Below are positions 24,031 through 36,260 of a stretch of 64,000 nt of DNA, one piece after another. The position numbers and the translations under genes are program-made. The stretch covers positions 5,022,001 to 5,086,000 of the forward strand of contig JAWUZG010000001.1 of NCBI GenBank assembly GCA_036785705.1, given 5' to 3'. Position 1 is the stretch's first letter. Every line of letters begins with the position of its first letter. The notes beneath the pieces were generated by a model, which was not told the origin of the DNA, made no database searches, and saw only the letters and a list, made by a program, of their open reading frames with translations. The stretch is from Acanthornis magna (Eukaryota; Chordata; Aves; Passeriformes; Acanthizidae).

Positions 24031-26555
24031 AACCGTGAACTGAAAATCTCATATCTATCTACAATTAGTTTTATAAATAGTAGGCTAAATGACCTACTCA
24101 CTCCCAGTTCCTACTCCTAAGATCTCCGACTGTATCCTTCATAAGAATCCACCTGCCTGCACTGGCATAATGATAATTTCATGGTGCACCAATATCCTGC
24201 CTATGAAATAGAAAAACACCAATTTCTGACCCCATGAGCATGATCCATGAGCAACTGTCGCTGCTTGGGAGAAAACAGAAATTTCATTCTAAAGATAAGG
24301 CTGATGTTTCAAAATTTAACTCCTTGTAAAAGAGAATAAAGTTTTAAAAATACTGGTGAAACAGGTCAGGGGAAATGTCTGTCTAAACATCGGAAAGTTT
24401 TATTTTTTGTCTTTAAATAAAAGAATTACTTTGAAAAATGAAACAGAAGAATTAAATATGTGTGTTTCACATTAAAATATTAAGACTGCCAGACACTTCA
24501 ATTTTAGTGTAAAACTAAAAGGGCAACAATAGTGACACAAATCTGTAAAGTAGACTATTTTGATAATTTTTTTCTAATGAATATTTTTTCTAACTTTAGT
24601 AAATACATAGGGTCATAGCCCAAGACTTATAAGAACTTAATTCCACCTTTCTGCATTTTGCCAAGGGAACATAACTGTGGGAGGGGCCTCTGATGTTACT
24701 GAAGCCAAGTCCTTCAGTCCTTCACATATTAGCCACAGCACTGTGTATCTCAACAATGGGTAACATACGTTTCCAACCTGGAAATTTCTCAGCTATTAAG
24801 GATGCATCTCAAAAATTGAGATTGTTGATACACACCTTCAGGGGCAGGACTGATGTCTAAACAACTGATATGAACAGACTGTAACAAACAACACTTGACA
24901 ATACTTGGAAAGATGAATTATTCATTTCAAGAGGATGAACAAAATGAACATTTTTTTAAAATTGGATTTTTTTCATGATGTATGAGAACGGCTGAATTTG
25001 TGTATAAAAAAATATTGAAGGCTTTGAAGAAACTGCAGAATTTGATCTATGATTAATAAGTTCAATCAGATAAAAAACACTTTCAGCAGGCTTTTGAACA
25101 TAATAAAATAGTGTTATTAGAAAGGTACTATGTAGTGGGACTAAACGTGTGAACATAAAATTTATTCATGAGTTCAGCTGAAGTAAGAAATACAACAATT
25201 TCACTAACACTAGCAAGAAGAACAGGCTTTCTTAATGTTACAAACTGTGGAAAAACAGCTATTATATGGGAAATCATTTCAATGCATCTTGCTGCACAAG
25301 CCAATACTGACGCTAAAAGAAGGGATTGTTTTACATGTAAATAAGTTTTTAAGCACTTCAAGTAGCAGAATCACAAACACAGACCTGTTTAATACTTATT
25401 CCAGGTGACATCTTTAGCCATTAAAATTGTTTCTCTTGAAATATGTATGAAATATTTTCTCATCCTAAAAGCACAAATATTAAAGTTAACATCAAGAACA
25501 ATTTTTTAAAGTTTCTTCATATTCAGTAAAATGTCAATAACTGTTCAAAAATGAGGTTAAGAGGGAATAAAATATCTATTTCCTTTCACTCTCAAAAAGA
25601 AACATTCTTATTAGGATAATATGCTAGTACTTTTGTGTTTCTTCATCACTTGACTTATAATTAACTAAAAGATTAACTTAGATATAATTATGTGACAGTG
25701 CAGAGTGAACATAATAAATGAGAAAGCTTTGCTAATCTTTCTCTCTCTTCCTGCTACTCCAAAGATCACATCAAAGAAAAAAGCACCTAAAAAGTTCAGT
25801 TACCTTTGCTGGAACTTAGGCTAATTAGCACATGGGATATCTTCATGTCAAAATCATATTCCCTTCTTGAAAATCTTTACTAATTACTTTCTTAATAGAT
25901 TTCATATGTATTAAAAAAACCAGCAGCACGTAGAAAAAGGAATGTGGATTCTAACTGAACAGCTCCATGAAGGGAGTCATGAGGATAGGGCTGATGTTTG
26001 AAGACAAGGTAAGATTTGGCTTTTAAAAGCAAGAGGAAATAGAAAGAATTTTCAAAGAATGCGTAGTAGAAGTCATTATTTTGTGTGGATATTCTGGTCA
26101 CTAATAGTCAGAAATTTTCATTGAAGATTTCTGTGACAGCATGGAGAATCCAGAAATAGTCTGTGATATCACCTGTACTATGTTGCCTCCCATATGAAAA
26201 ACTCCTTCAACATAAGAGAAAAAAAATTACCATCATATCCACTTTAATCACATCACTGACAAACCATAATCTTCCCCATCATCAAGATAATGACTCTACA
26301 AGCCCTTTTACTAATATTGAGAAACTCATCAAAAATAGTAATAATATTTCTCCTAATTTCCTATTTAAATGTAATTAAGATCAGATTATACATAATAGCT
26401 CCTGTGCTAATATAGTACTTTCAGTTTAAATAATCCTTTATTTTTTTCTCCAGAACTGAGCAATACATTTTCATTGAATACTCTCTAAAAAGGCTGGAAT
26501 TATCTCATCTGAGTTATCTCAGGATCACATCCGTCATATTTAAAGATGCCCCATG
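24031..26555. other. Unique AT-rich sequence, nothing recognised
   Basis: No repeat end, RNA gene or supported exon is seen in this stretch. Confidence 0.55.
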
Positions 26556-26790
26556 CTGGTGGACCATAGAAAACCCGTTTCCAGCTGATCCACAGATTAC
26601 TTTCCCCCTCTCTGTTATTTCCAGCTTATAAACACATAGTTGGAATCAGCTTTTTCTGTAAGTCTCAGTGTATAACCTTGCATTTCACTTTGTTACAGCT
26701 CCCTTCCCACTGTTCAGCTTTCAATGTCATTTCAGGCTCCATATACAATATTCTAACAGCTGACTGGTGCCAAGACTGAGTAACAAAATG
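26556..26790 (-). mobile_element. Possible ancient CR1/L3-type LINE relic
   Basis: The minus strand through about 26735-26670 reads AEQWEGSCNKVKCKVIH then a stop. The W-E-...-N-x-x-KCKVIH pattern is the block that follows the RT core in CR1/L3 elements, normally W..MKFN..KCKVxH. No other block is clear, so this is a small, very old fragment at best. Same strand as the other two ancient relics in this window. Confidence 0.4.
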
Positions 26791-28730
26791 CCACTAATAA
26801 TGTTATAAAGATCATTTTTTATGGACAAGTGCTGAAAATTACAAAGTCAAACCTGACAGACTGATTTTCACCTCTTTGAATATGCAGAATAGTAGAGGGT
26901 CTACGAGCAGGAGCGTCAGACAGTTCCTGCCAGAGCACCAGCCTCTTTTTCTACTTGAAATGGGGCATTTATGGAGACCCGACCGAACTTTTGAGAATGC
27001 TGCTTTCCACACAGATTTCCAAAATACAGTTATGCATGAGGCATATACGCATATACCTTTGTCCTTTCAGGTAAACTCACAGCAGCCTGCATGTACTGGC
27101 TTCAGGGTGCCAGGGGTTTGGACACCCTATGGGTCTCTCATTTCTGCATTTCTAAATATAAACCAGAGAAAATTGTAAGTGGCTAAACATAATTCAGTAT
27201 TTCTGTACTGGAAATGAAAGCTTGTTTTTTCTCTCCTAATCCAAACCTCCTTTCCATAAAGCTGATACTCCTATGTCTCTAGTTAGAGGAGAAAGAAAGA
27301 GAAGAGAAAGAATCATCATCCCTTTTCCTTACAAGTAGAGGTTAATTTCTACATGCTGACATTGGTAGAAGCACTGGACTCAATCATTCTACCTTTTATT
27401 TTTACTACCTGTATGTTCAGAGTATTTAAGAAAGTTGCCTATAAAGAGAGGTTGTGGATCTGTTGCACCAGCTGGAAATGAAAACTTTTAAGGTTTAGCC
27501 TCATTAAGTTCTGTATCTTCTTCAGGTAATATTAAGAACGCACAAAAAAAAAAGCAATGTTGTCTTCATGTAACAACATACAGATGAGTAATCTGGTCCT
27601 CCAGGTGAACAGGATATGAGACTGGGAATTTATCAACAACAGTACTAGGAAAATGGCATCTTTTTATTTAAAGTAATTTTCTAGTTATGAGGATGAACTG
27701 TTGAAAGGAAATGGCAATGAAACTGTTGCTGCCTGGAAACTGAAATGGTTGCAAGAAAATTGGACAGATGAAACAAGAAGTGAAACAGAACAAGTTTGCA
27801 TGACAGGCACAAATATCAATTCATATGCCTGTGCAGGCAGCAGCATTTTCTTGCTCTCCTAGTGTGAAAAGCGATTTTTATCAGAAAACATCAAACTTTT
27901 ACCCAGATAATAATCAGTTAAGGTATTTGACACATCTGGGAAGTATCATTATTGTTATTTTCTGTATATGGCAACTCAGATAGAGAGACCTGTAATGAAC
28001 ACAGAAGTTACGGGTTCTTTAAAATACAGACATTAGTCCAGTCTATGGGTCATCTTGTGTCATATTGAAGGCTAAAATAAAGGATGGAGAATTTTCTCAT
28101 TCAGAATAAACCTGGAATAGTGACAGATCAGTGATGAAAGTCTGTTCCATGGTCAGCTTTCTCTGTTTCTGAAGGAGGATGGTAGGTGAGACGGTGGGTA
28201 CCAACTAGAGGTGGGTAGGTAGAATTAAGCCTAGACTTTTCTTTACAGCCTCTGGAGGAAAACAGTTACACACACAGTGTGCACAGCACGCTTAATCTTA
28301 TTCTAAAACAGGTTTCTAAATTGATCAGATGAATCATGAATTCTTTTGCATATTTCCTTTTATGGACTATAAAAGGTAGCTGTGGTAATAAACTCAGATA
28401 TAAATATTGAAGTTGCTGCAGGCTAAAATTAGTGAGCTGAAACACACCCAGGAAGACAAATGGGCTCTCAAAGACCTAGAAATGCCCTATTTAAAACAAA
28501 ACCAAAACAAAATCAGTGTTTATTTCCACTCAGAGTTTATAGCTATGGTATAAAACAAGGGTACCCATATCCTTTCAGTATCCTTGAAATATTTTAAAAA
28601 TACATGCTGGGAGTATTTTAATATATTCATCTTCAGTGGACTAGAGAGCTCAGAGTTCTTTTCCAAGTTTCAATGTTTTCCTCACCCTTCCTGCCCCTAT
28701 GACTCTTCTAATTATTTTCAAATACCACTG
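26791..28730. other. Unique AT-rich sequence, nothing recognised
   Basis: An open frame of 100 codons at 26876-27178 shows no domain and no flanking splice signals in agreement with it. A GA-rich patch lies near 27285-27312. Nothing else is recognised. Confidence 0.5.
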
Positions 28731-28733
28731 CTT

Positions 28734-29640
28734 CTATCTTAAAATACATAAAAAACATGGAAACATAAATCTTGACACAATCTCAAGAGAACATGTTTTA
28801 ATCTGTCCCCTAGATATGAGATAAGATGGGTGTATCTTAACCATTTCTGTCAGATGTTTTTCTGAAAATACTTTCTTAAAATATCCAATGGGGTAGATTT
28901 TACAGCTTCCTTGGGTAATCTGTTCCAGTGCTTTACTCCCTGGTAACCTGAATGTGGTTCTTATTACACTTTTGCAAGTTAAACTAATTTGTTTTTCCCT
29001 TATCCCCTGTGGATGTAGAAAGCAATTAATCATCACCTTTTTCATAATACAATTTGACATATTAAAGATAGCCAACCTGTCTCAGTCTCTGTCTTCCCTT
29101 CTGTAGACAAAAGGAATCAAATATTTTCAACCTTTCCTATAATTCATGTCTTATAAACCTTTTTCCTCTTATTGTTCCTCCTTCAAACTTTCTGGGCTAT
29201 GTCTATCTTCCACTACTGCAGAACTTAAAATTATACAATGAAACAGTGGTTGGTGAGCTTTAATCATTATTTCCCATATCTTACCTCTCACATGCTCTTA
29301 ATGAATCCCAGAATGAGATTCACCAGTTTTGAATTATCATCTCTCTGTTGACTTTCTTTCTCCTCAGAATGTACCATCATTCCCAGGTCTCATGTGGCAC
29401 ATTGTTGCCTTGTGAACTATCCCTCATTTTGTAGTTACACATATGATTTCTTCTTCAGGGTGCAGTGCCTTTTACTTCTCATTATTGAATTTCATCTTGT
29501 TAGAATTCATCTTATTTCCCCAGTTTCTCAAGATCATTTTGAATTGTAATGCTGCCTTGTAGGTTGCTTGTGACCTCCCTCCTGGCCCTGCTTGAATTCA
29601 TCAGTGTCTCACAGATTAAAAAGGAAACTGATAATATTAC
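28734..29640 (-). mobile_element. Ancient CR1/L3-type LINE relic, C-terminal part of ORF2
   Basis: The minus strand at 29512-29476 reads KMNSNKMKFNNEK, the MKFN..KCK block of CR1/L3 ORF2. About 0.6 kb further on it reads FRLPGSKALEQITQGSCKI and then GYFKKVFSEKHLTEMV (28960-28840), matching the F-R-L, K-x-x-E-x-x-x-x and FKKxLxKHLxEMV end of these ORFs. The spacing between the blocks is what an intact CR1 C-terminal region would give. A 113-codon frame (29075-28734) remains open although the rest is interrupted. Old insertion; subfamily not assigned. Confidence 0.6.
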
Positions 29641-29899
29641 TGAGCTAATCAGTGTGTGAAATGGAAAGTTTAAAGCAATGGTAGAGAGTGAAAAACATTG
29701 CTGGAATTAGTTGGGAATAAATACCTTGTGGGTAGCTGTCAGCTAGGAGATATCAACTCGTACATGATGCTTCTCCTGATACTGCATAGTTTGAGAGTAT
29801 TTAGCAACTGCTTAAGAAAATGATGATTTGCAAACAAATCATAACTTTAAAGTCTCTAATTCCTTAATCTTACACGTGTGCTGAGAACTTGTGTCAGCC

Positions 29900-30000
29900 T
29901 TCTACGTGCCAAAATGATGAGTCTGTCTCAACTGGGTGATTATCCCAGGATGGGAGGCCACTTGGGATCTGTGAAAATGTGCGCTGGTGTCATCCCAAAG
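29900..30000 (+). repeat. Weak 5S-rRNA-like patch, possible old 5S-headed SINE
   Basis: The segment 29948-29967 (ggatgggaggccacttggga) differs at only a few positions from the internal C-box region of vertebrate 5S rRNA (ggatgggagaccgcctggga). Just upstream, 'tctacgtgcca' at about 29901-29911 resembles the 5S 5' start (tctacggcca), with the middle of the gene missing. SINEs of the SINE3/AmnSINE1 type have such 5S-derived heads and occur in amniotes. No clear tRNA-like or tail section follows, so this could be chance. Confidence 0.3.
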
Positions 30001-33000
30001 GAGAAGAAAAAAACCCAGTAACACTGGTTTCGTCTAGGACAAAGCTATGTAGGCCACAAAGAATGAAGACTGACTATTTCAGTGGGACAACTGCTGCCTC
30101 TGAGACATTGTTAACATTGCTGGGAAGCACATAGACAACATGCCAATGTCTGCAGCCTAAGATCTGCAAAAACACACCTCCCGTATTTCATCAATGGGCT
30201 GCTATTTTACACAGCCTGCAAGTTTTTCCATGTTAAGATGTGGAACCTGGACTGCAGCACAGCTAGGAACAAAGTTTCCATACAAGTTTAACATAAAGTA
30301 ATCACTAAAGAGTGCATGTTGCCTGACTGAAGGAGATAACCAAAAAGAAAAAGGATATTAAAGGGGATAAAGAATGTATTAATTATATGTAAATCTGGAG
30401 ATTACATCTTTTAATTTGGAAATTCTCTTCTGTATTGGGAACAGTGGGTCAGGGATTCTGGAGCTCCTGAGAGCCTGTAGTCAGACAGTGCATGTGAGAC
30501 AGTATACATCGACAGATAGGAGATGCAGACTCTGGAAGGTGCATCCAAAAACTATTTTTTTTAAAAATCAATAAATCTATTTCATATTCCTTTACCTAAG
30601 TCAGTAAAGGAAATACTGAACTCATCAGGAACCACCTTATAGGTATACAGGACCCTGCCTGAAATATCTTCATATCCTAGCGATGAATAACTAACTGTGG
30701 TGTGAAGATGTTTTTTACTCAGCTGATAGTGACTCTATCTCATCCTTTCATACCAAATACTTAAACAGCTCTTCTTTACCTGTCAGAATTAAATCAAGAA
30801 TGGTTCTTCAATAACATCTTTCATCTTCTAAAGAAAAGGTTGGTCTTAATAAATTTTAATGACATATTTCTGCTCTACCATATTATTTTTCAAAATATAT
30901 ACATAATTCAGGCTCTTCATTGCCATCATGCATAGCTTTTTTTGTAATTGTTTAAAACCTTTCAGTACTTCCCTCTTACTAGGCAGTCTACAGCACACAC
31001 CATACATCTATTTTTCTCCTTTTACATTTATTCAGAAGTACTATGTCTTTTACCTTTTGCTATCACTTCTTCATGAATGAGAGCAAAAATGGACTCTTTT
31101 AATACGGAGAAAAAATACATTTTAAGTTTCCCTCAGATATTAATTCCCTTTGCATAAACATTCCAGTTCAATGACTTACTCTGTCTCTTAAATGATAGTT
31201 TTATGTTGTTCCAAGATTTTGAATTTTCCCAATTTACTCCTGTTATCTGGATATTCCTGTACAGATATCTCAACTGCTCATCAGGAAACTGTCCTTTTCC
31301 TCCAGCAGTTTTCAGCTAGCTCCATATTTTCAGCATCCTCGTCTAATGTTCCAAAACAATCTTTACCAGGACGATTAATGGTGATGCTCTTAGGTACTCT
31401 TCTCTTGTTTTGTCAGCTGGACATCCCACGCTCCTCACGGACCTTCCTCAAGGAGCACTGTCAAGGAAGCTCTGGGCCAGAAACTTTCTGTGACTTCCAT
31501 AAGAAAATCTTCCATAAGTAAATCTAAAAGGTTCATACCTGACTGTATAAGCCTGTACCATTATATGAATTTGGGAGAACAGACAGAAGCACCTCTGGTT
31601 ATTCTGATGTCCTCACTTTTGTTCTCAGAATTTCATAGTTACTTCTAATTACTAAGGGTCACTAACACCAATATGGATAAGCAGCTAGAGTAGCACTGAT
31701 GTTTTCAAGGTCTTTGCAAGATCTTGAAGGTCATCAAATTCAGATGCTTGGGCATGTCGCAGCAGATTCTATTTGCAATTAAAATACTGGGAATAACAAG
31801 AAGATTAATTGCTTTCTGTGGAGATATTACAGATTCATATCAATGTAATTGAGCTCATAATCTGGCCCATTGACAGGTGAGTTCATTTATAAGGAGTGAT
31901 TTCATTGTTATTGTGCTTGCCACAGTGCTTTCAAAAAATGTAGTCCTTGATCTCCTCTCACATTTCAAATACATTAAAAATATATAAAATAATATTATTC
32001 CTCTTAAAATATATGCTTAGTTAATTTCCTTTCATCTCAAATAAAAAGATTGCTTCTTTCTCCTTCATATTCCTGTCAATATACAGTTAATAGGTGGAAA
32101 TAAATGTGTTCTCACAGATGTCACTGCTGATGTGGGTAAGAACGAATGAGTCTCCTAGCACAGCGAACCCAGGCAAACTGCTTGATTTCTGCAGCCAGGC
32201 TGCGTCTGGTACTGGATGAGTTCAGCTGTCAATATCTTGTACCATGAAGCCATGCTGTGGAGGAAAAAGTTGAGGTGCACAGAGCAAGGATTTTCAGCCT
32301 CGGTGACCTTTCAGCCTGCACTGCTCAATGTCAGACAGCAGCATCGCCAGCACTCTGCATTCCAGTGTGAGCCACCATAGTCACACACAAATCCAATGTA
32401 CCACTGGGAACTCCCTTAACTTTGCAGTTACTGGTTCAGCTCTGGCTCCAAGAGAGGCAAATAAAATAGTTAAAGGCTGTTTTAAATTTTATGTGTATCA
32501 GCAATATCATAAGTTCAGAGAAAAACTGTAATCTTATAAAATGACAGTACTTAAAATCAAAATTGCTGATCCAGACTGGAGTCTTCCCATATGAGGGGTT
32601 CTTACCTGTGCTCATTCTCAGTCATTAGGGTCTTCACTGCTGTGAACTCTGCATGGAGTAAGTTCAAGAGTCCTGGTACAGATTTGGTAGGTAAAGTTAT
32701 ATCACCTTGAATTGAGCCACCACTGGAGTAATCATCTCACTTTCAGATCAAGGTTGCAGCAAAACACACAAATGTTGTTGTTAGTACGGAACAATAATAC
32801 ATTATATCAAACACAAAAGAAGGTTGTTCCCAGGTGCTGGAGAATCATTTGCCTTAATTACTGTCTTTTACTAAAACCCCTTAAAAACTGATTGCTTTAA
32901 TTGAAATTCGTGGAAATAACATACATTTGTCAGGGAAAAATATTGTTTTGTTTTACACCTCTGTTGTTTCTAGAACAACCACAATTACACAATCTGTTGG

Positions 33001-35940
33001 TAAATGAACGCTTCTTTCAGTGAGTACTAGAGAACAGAGGGTATGCAGTTAAAACAAAAGCAAATGTAAAAGCATATAATGCATAAAGGTTTTTAAAATC
33101 TGAAACTATTTCCTCTATTCCCCCTCCAAAAACACACTGCTAGCAGCTTCACATTATAGCAAAGTACATCAGAGGTAAGTTATTACATAAAGAAGCAAAT
33201 CTCTAACTACAAAGACTTTAGATAATAGCGGTATCAAGACTTAACTATTTGCATAAGCTTGAATCTTGGCCAGCAGATGAAAAATCTAACTCCAAGGTCA
33301 CAAACCTTTCCAATATGCCCAAGGGGAAAGAGGTAGCTTCACGTCTTTCATAAATGTAATAGTAAATCTCTTCAGAGCAGCACTTCTGAGGAGGATTTGC
33401 ATTCTTCTGGATTTTTATACTTAGGAAGTTCATCCTTTGATTTCCTGTTTTCCCAATTTAGCAAAACATTCCTTTATTCACTGTATTGGGAAACTTTCCA
33501 AATAAGGCTAAATAAATGATGTACCTTCTATTTTATGCCTGTAGCAAGCTGACTTTATCCTGCATGTTCCAATTTTCAGTTTAAGTCTTTTTAGAAATCC
33601 AGGTTAGAATAATTTTATCAAGATTTAAATTTTAAGACAGGCTATGAGAGGATGGAACCCTTATTCCCATAAATGACTGCAGGAAACTGAAGGTATGTGC
33701 AACCAATTGCATTAATACAATGTAAGGTGGCAAACTCCACCTGACAAAATTTCTCATTTATATCTGCCATTGCTCCACATGACCTTCATGCATTGAAGGC
33801 TTCTAGGTTTTACTACAATTACAATACTTATATCATATTTTCTGGAAAATATTTGGAAAAGAGACTTTCTTCTTTCAAAAATCCTGTTTTGTACATCTGC
33901 ATATTCTCCTACTCCTGGCTTCTTAAAATCCTAACTATTAACTGAATGCTTGCATAAAAATTTTGGAGTCCAGAAAAATATTAGGAGCATAGATATTAAT
34001 TGTATCTGATCTTTTATACTGTCTCAAAAGGCAAACATTGAAATGTTGTGACATTTAAGGTGTTATAGGATATTCCCTACAGCTGCTGCTCCAAAAAGTG
34101 TGATCTTCCATAGGTACCTATAACATTTTCAAAGGCTGCCAAAATATTTCAGATACCATGATACCATAAGGGTTTTTTGCAGAGGACACCTTAGTTGGAT
34201 GGCTGATTTTGAAGTCTTACTTTGAAAAGTCAAGAAGGTTAAAAGAACGACTCAATTTTCTCTAAAGTAGATATATTTTTGCCAGTTACATTTCTTAACA
34301 GGCTCCACTGATCATACTATGGGATCTTCTTTATCTATAACGAGATCCTAAGCACTTAAATCACACTTGGACAACTACAGAGAGACACTCAAATGTGTGT
34401 GACTTAATCTGAGTTTCACTCTAAATGTCAGATGCTAAGTTCACCAAGGTTTTTGATTCTTTCTCCCACTAGTCTCAAAAGCCAGCTAATAAAATTTGGT
34501 CAGTTTAAAAATACTTGTATTTCAGCCTCAGCCCACAACCAATTGCATGGCTCAGTTTTAACTGTGATGTTCCTTAATGATTTAACATTGAGTTTACAAT
34601 ATGCTCATTACTAAAATGTTCAGAATTGCTAGAAATGTAATAGAAATAATGGTGGTGTAGCTGTGACATTGCAGAACAAGGTTTTCTAGGGAGGGGTAAC
34701 ATTCTGCTTTAGACCCAAACATCCTTCATAGTTAGAAAAATGGAAGTCCTGAGAAGACTTGTTTTAATGTGTTTCTAGATGAAAAGCATAGTGACAATAA
34801 TGTGTAGGATGGTGTGGTTTAGGGGTTTTTGATAATTTTTGGGTTTTTACTAAGTTCTGACTAGAGAACTACTTGTGGTACCTCCAAGGGCTATTTTTTC
34901 AAGATTTGCAACATAAATCTAGTGATTTTGGTGGCTAAGAAATATGTTTTGTTTGTTTTATCATCAAACTGTGTTTTTATAGATTGCTTGAGGAAATTTA
35001 ACAACACATACTTTAGGAACATAATTTCTGCCTAGGCTTCACAGAGAGCATGTAAATACTGTTTTTGAACTTGCCTTTAGCTCATAATGCATTTTAATGC
35101 AAATCTGCAATGGAGAAGGTTTTGTTTTTTCTTAATTAGGTTTATAGAACTTCAGTCTGATTTAAACCTATCCTAAAATAAATGACATAGCACCCAAGTG
35201 ATTTAAACCAATGGTTTAGTACACTGCATAAACGCTGTACTTAGATGAGCTACCTGCAGGAATTCCTCCATAAGAAGGAGCAGCTCGTGAAGTTGAAGAA
35301 ATGGAAAAGCTGAGCTTGAGAGACTTGAGTGCATTCCTATTTATAAGTGCTATTTACATTATTATGGAGTCAGCTTTTCCACCGTTTGCAGAGTGTGATC
35401 CACTGCAGTTTGGGAGACAGCAAAGGCACGATCTGACCTCAAGCCCATATGCCCAGAGCTTTATCCTTTCTTTGCAGCATGGCTAAAGAAATGTCAGCCT
35501 TCTCACCCCCAACCTCCACTCTCTCAGCAGAACAGAAGATTCCTTTGTACTTCTCTCTTTAGACAGAACTGCACTTATCCTCACCTACAGCCGTCTGCTG
35601 AATGAGGTGCCAGTTATTGAAATTTCCCAGCATCTTCACTCCCCCACAGCAGCAGGCTGTCTTCTTCTTTTGCCTTTCTTGCAACCATCCTGCTCACGAA
35701 TCTCACTATTACTCTCCTGTATCAGAAGCAATACTTTCCTTCGTGCCCTTAAATGCAAGGAAGGACATACAGCCACTTCAGTCAAACATGGTTCCACCAA
35801 GTGAAGCCAAGCTTCTGCCACAAGGGAAGATGAGGAGGAAGGGAACAGGGGATATGACAGATGCCAGCCTGGTAGGAGTGACCACAGCAGCCACTGCTGA
35901 TAACAAGGGTCACTGCTCACCAGCAGAAGCTGTCATCTCT
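30001..35940. other. Unique AT-rich sequence, no gene recognised
   Basis: No dated repeat end or supported exon is visible. The section 30640-31700 has a T/C-rich plus-strand texture like the antisense of old LINE coding sequence, but I could not find an RT motif in it, so I do not call it. The 142-codon open frame at 35602-36030 runs into the SINE that follows and has no domain. Confidence 0.5.
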
Positions 35941-35947
35941 GCTTCTC

Positions 35948-36087
35948 CTGAGATTAGCTCAGCTGGTCAGAGCACGGTGCCAACACCACCAAGGCAGTGG
36001 GCTCAATCCCTGCATGGGCTATTCACTTAAAAATTGCACTTGATGGTCCTTGTGGGTTTCTTAAAATTCAGAATCTTCTGCAATTCT
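35948..36087 (+). mobile_element. tRNA-Ile-headed, CR1-tailed SINE (TguSINE1-like)
   Basis: Positions 35948-36021 align along their whole length with a tRNA-Ile. The A box tagctcagctgg lies at 35955-35966, an anticodon-arm remnant at about 35979-35990 (anticodon place reads aac), and a B box gggctcaatccc at 35999-36010, ending in tgcatgggct. Stem pairing at the 5' end is lost, so it is not a working tRNA. After a short A-rich linker, 36038-36087 follows the CR1 3' end order: 'ttgatggtccttgtgggtt' then 'cagaatcttctgcaattct'. A tRNA-Ile head on a CR1 tail is the structure of TguSINE1, a SINE known from passerine birds. Confidence 0.82.
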
Positions 36088-36215
36088 CACACCAGCAACA
36101 GCAGTAGTCTAGCTGTTTCTAAATTGATGAAAAAGATACAGGAGACAGAAATTACCTATTTGGACAGAAATTGTTGTATTAGTCACCATCATTTGCTTAT
36201 GGAGGAAAAAGCATT

Positions 36216-36260
36216 GGACTCTACAGAAACATTTTTATTGGGCTCTACAGAAACATTTTG
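36216..36260 (+). repeat. Imperfect 24-bp tandem duplication
   Basis: The 17-mer ctctacagaaacatttt occurs at 36219-36235 and again at 36243-36259. The two copies of the 24-bp unit differ at a few bases. Confidence 0.8.

Noticed and set aside
30640..31700. Possible further ancient LINE coding sequence
   Set aside because: The strand composition looks similar, but I found no reverse-transcriptase motif on translating the minus strand by eye.
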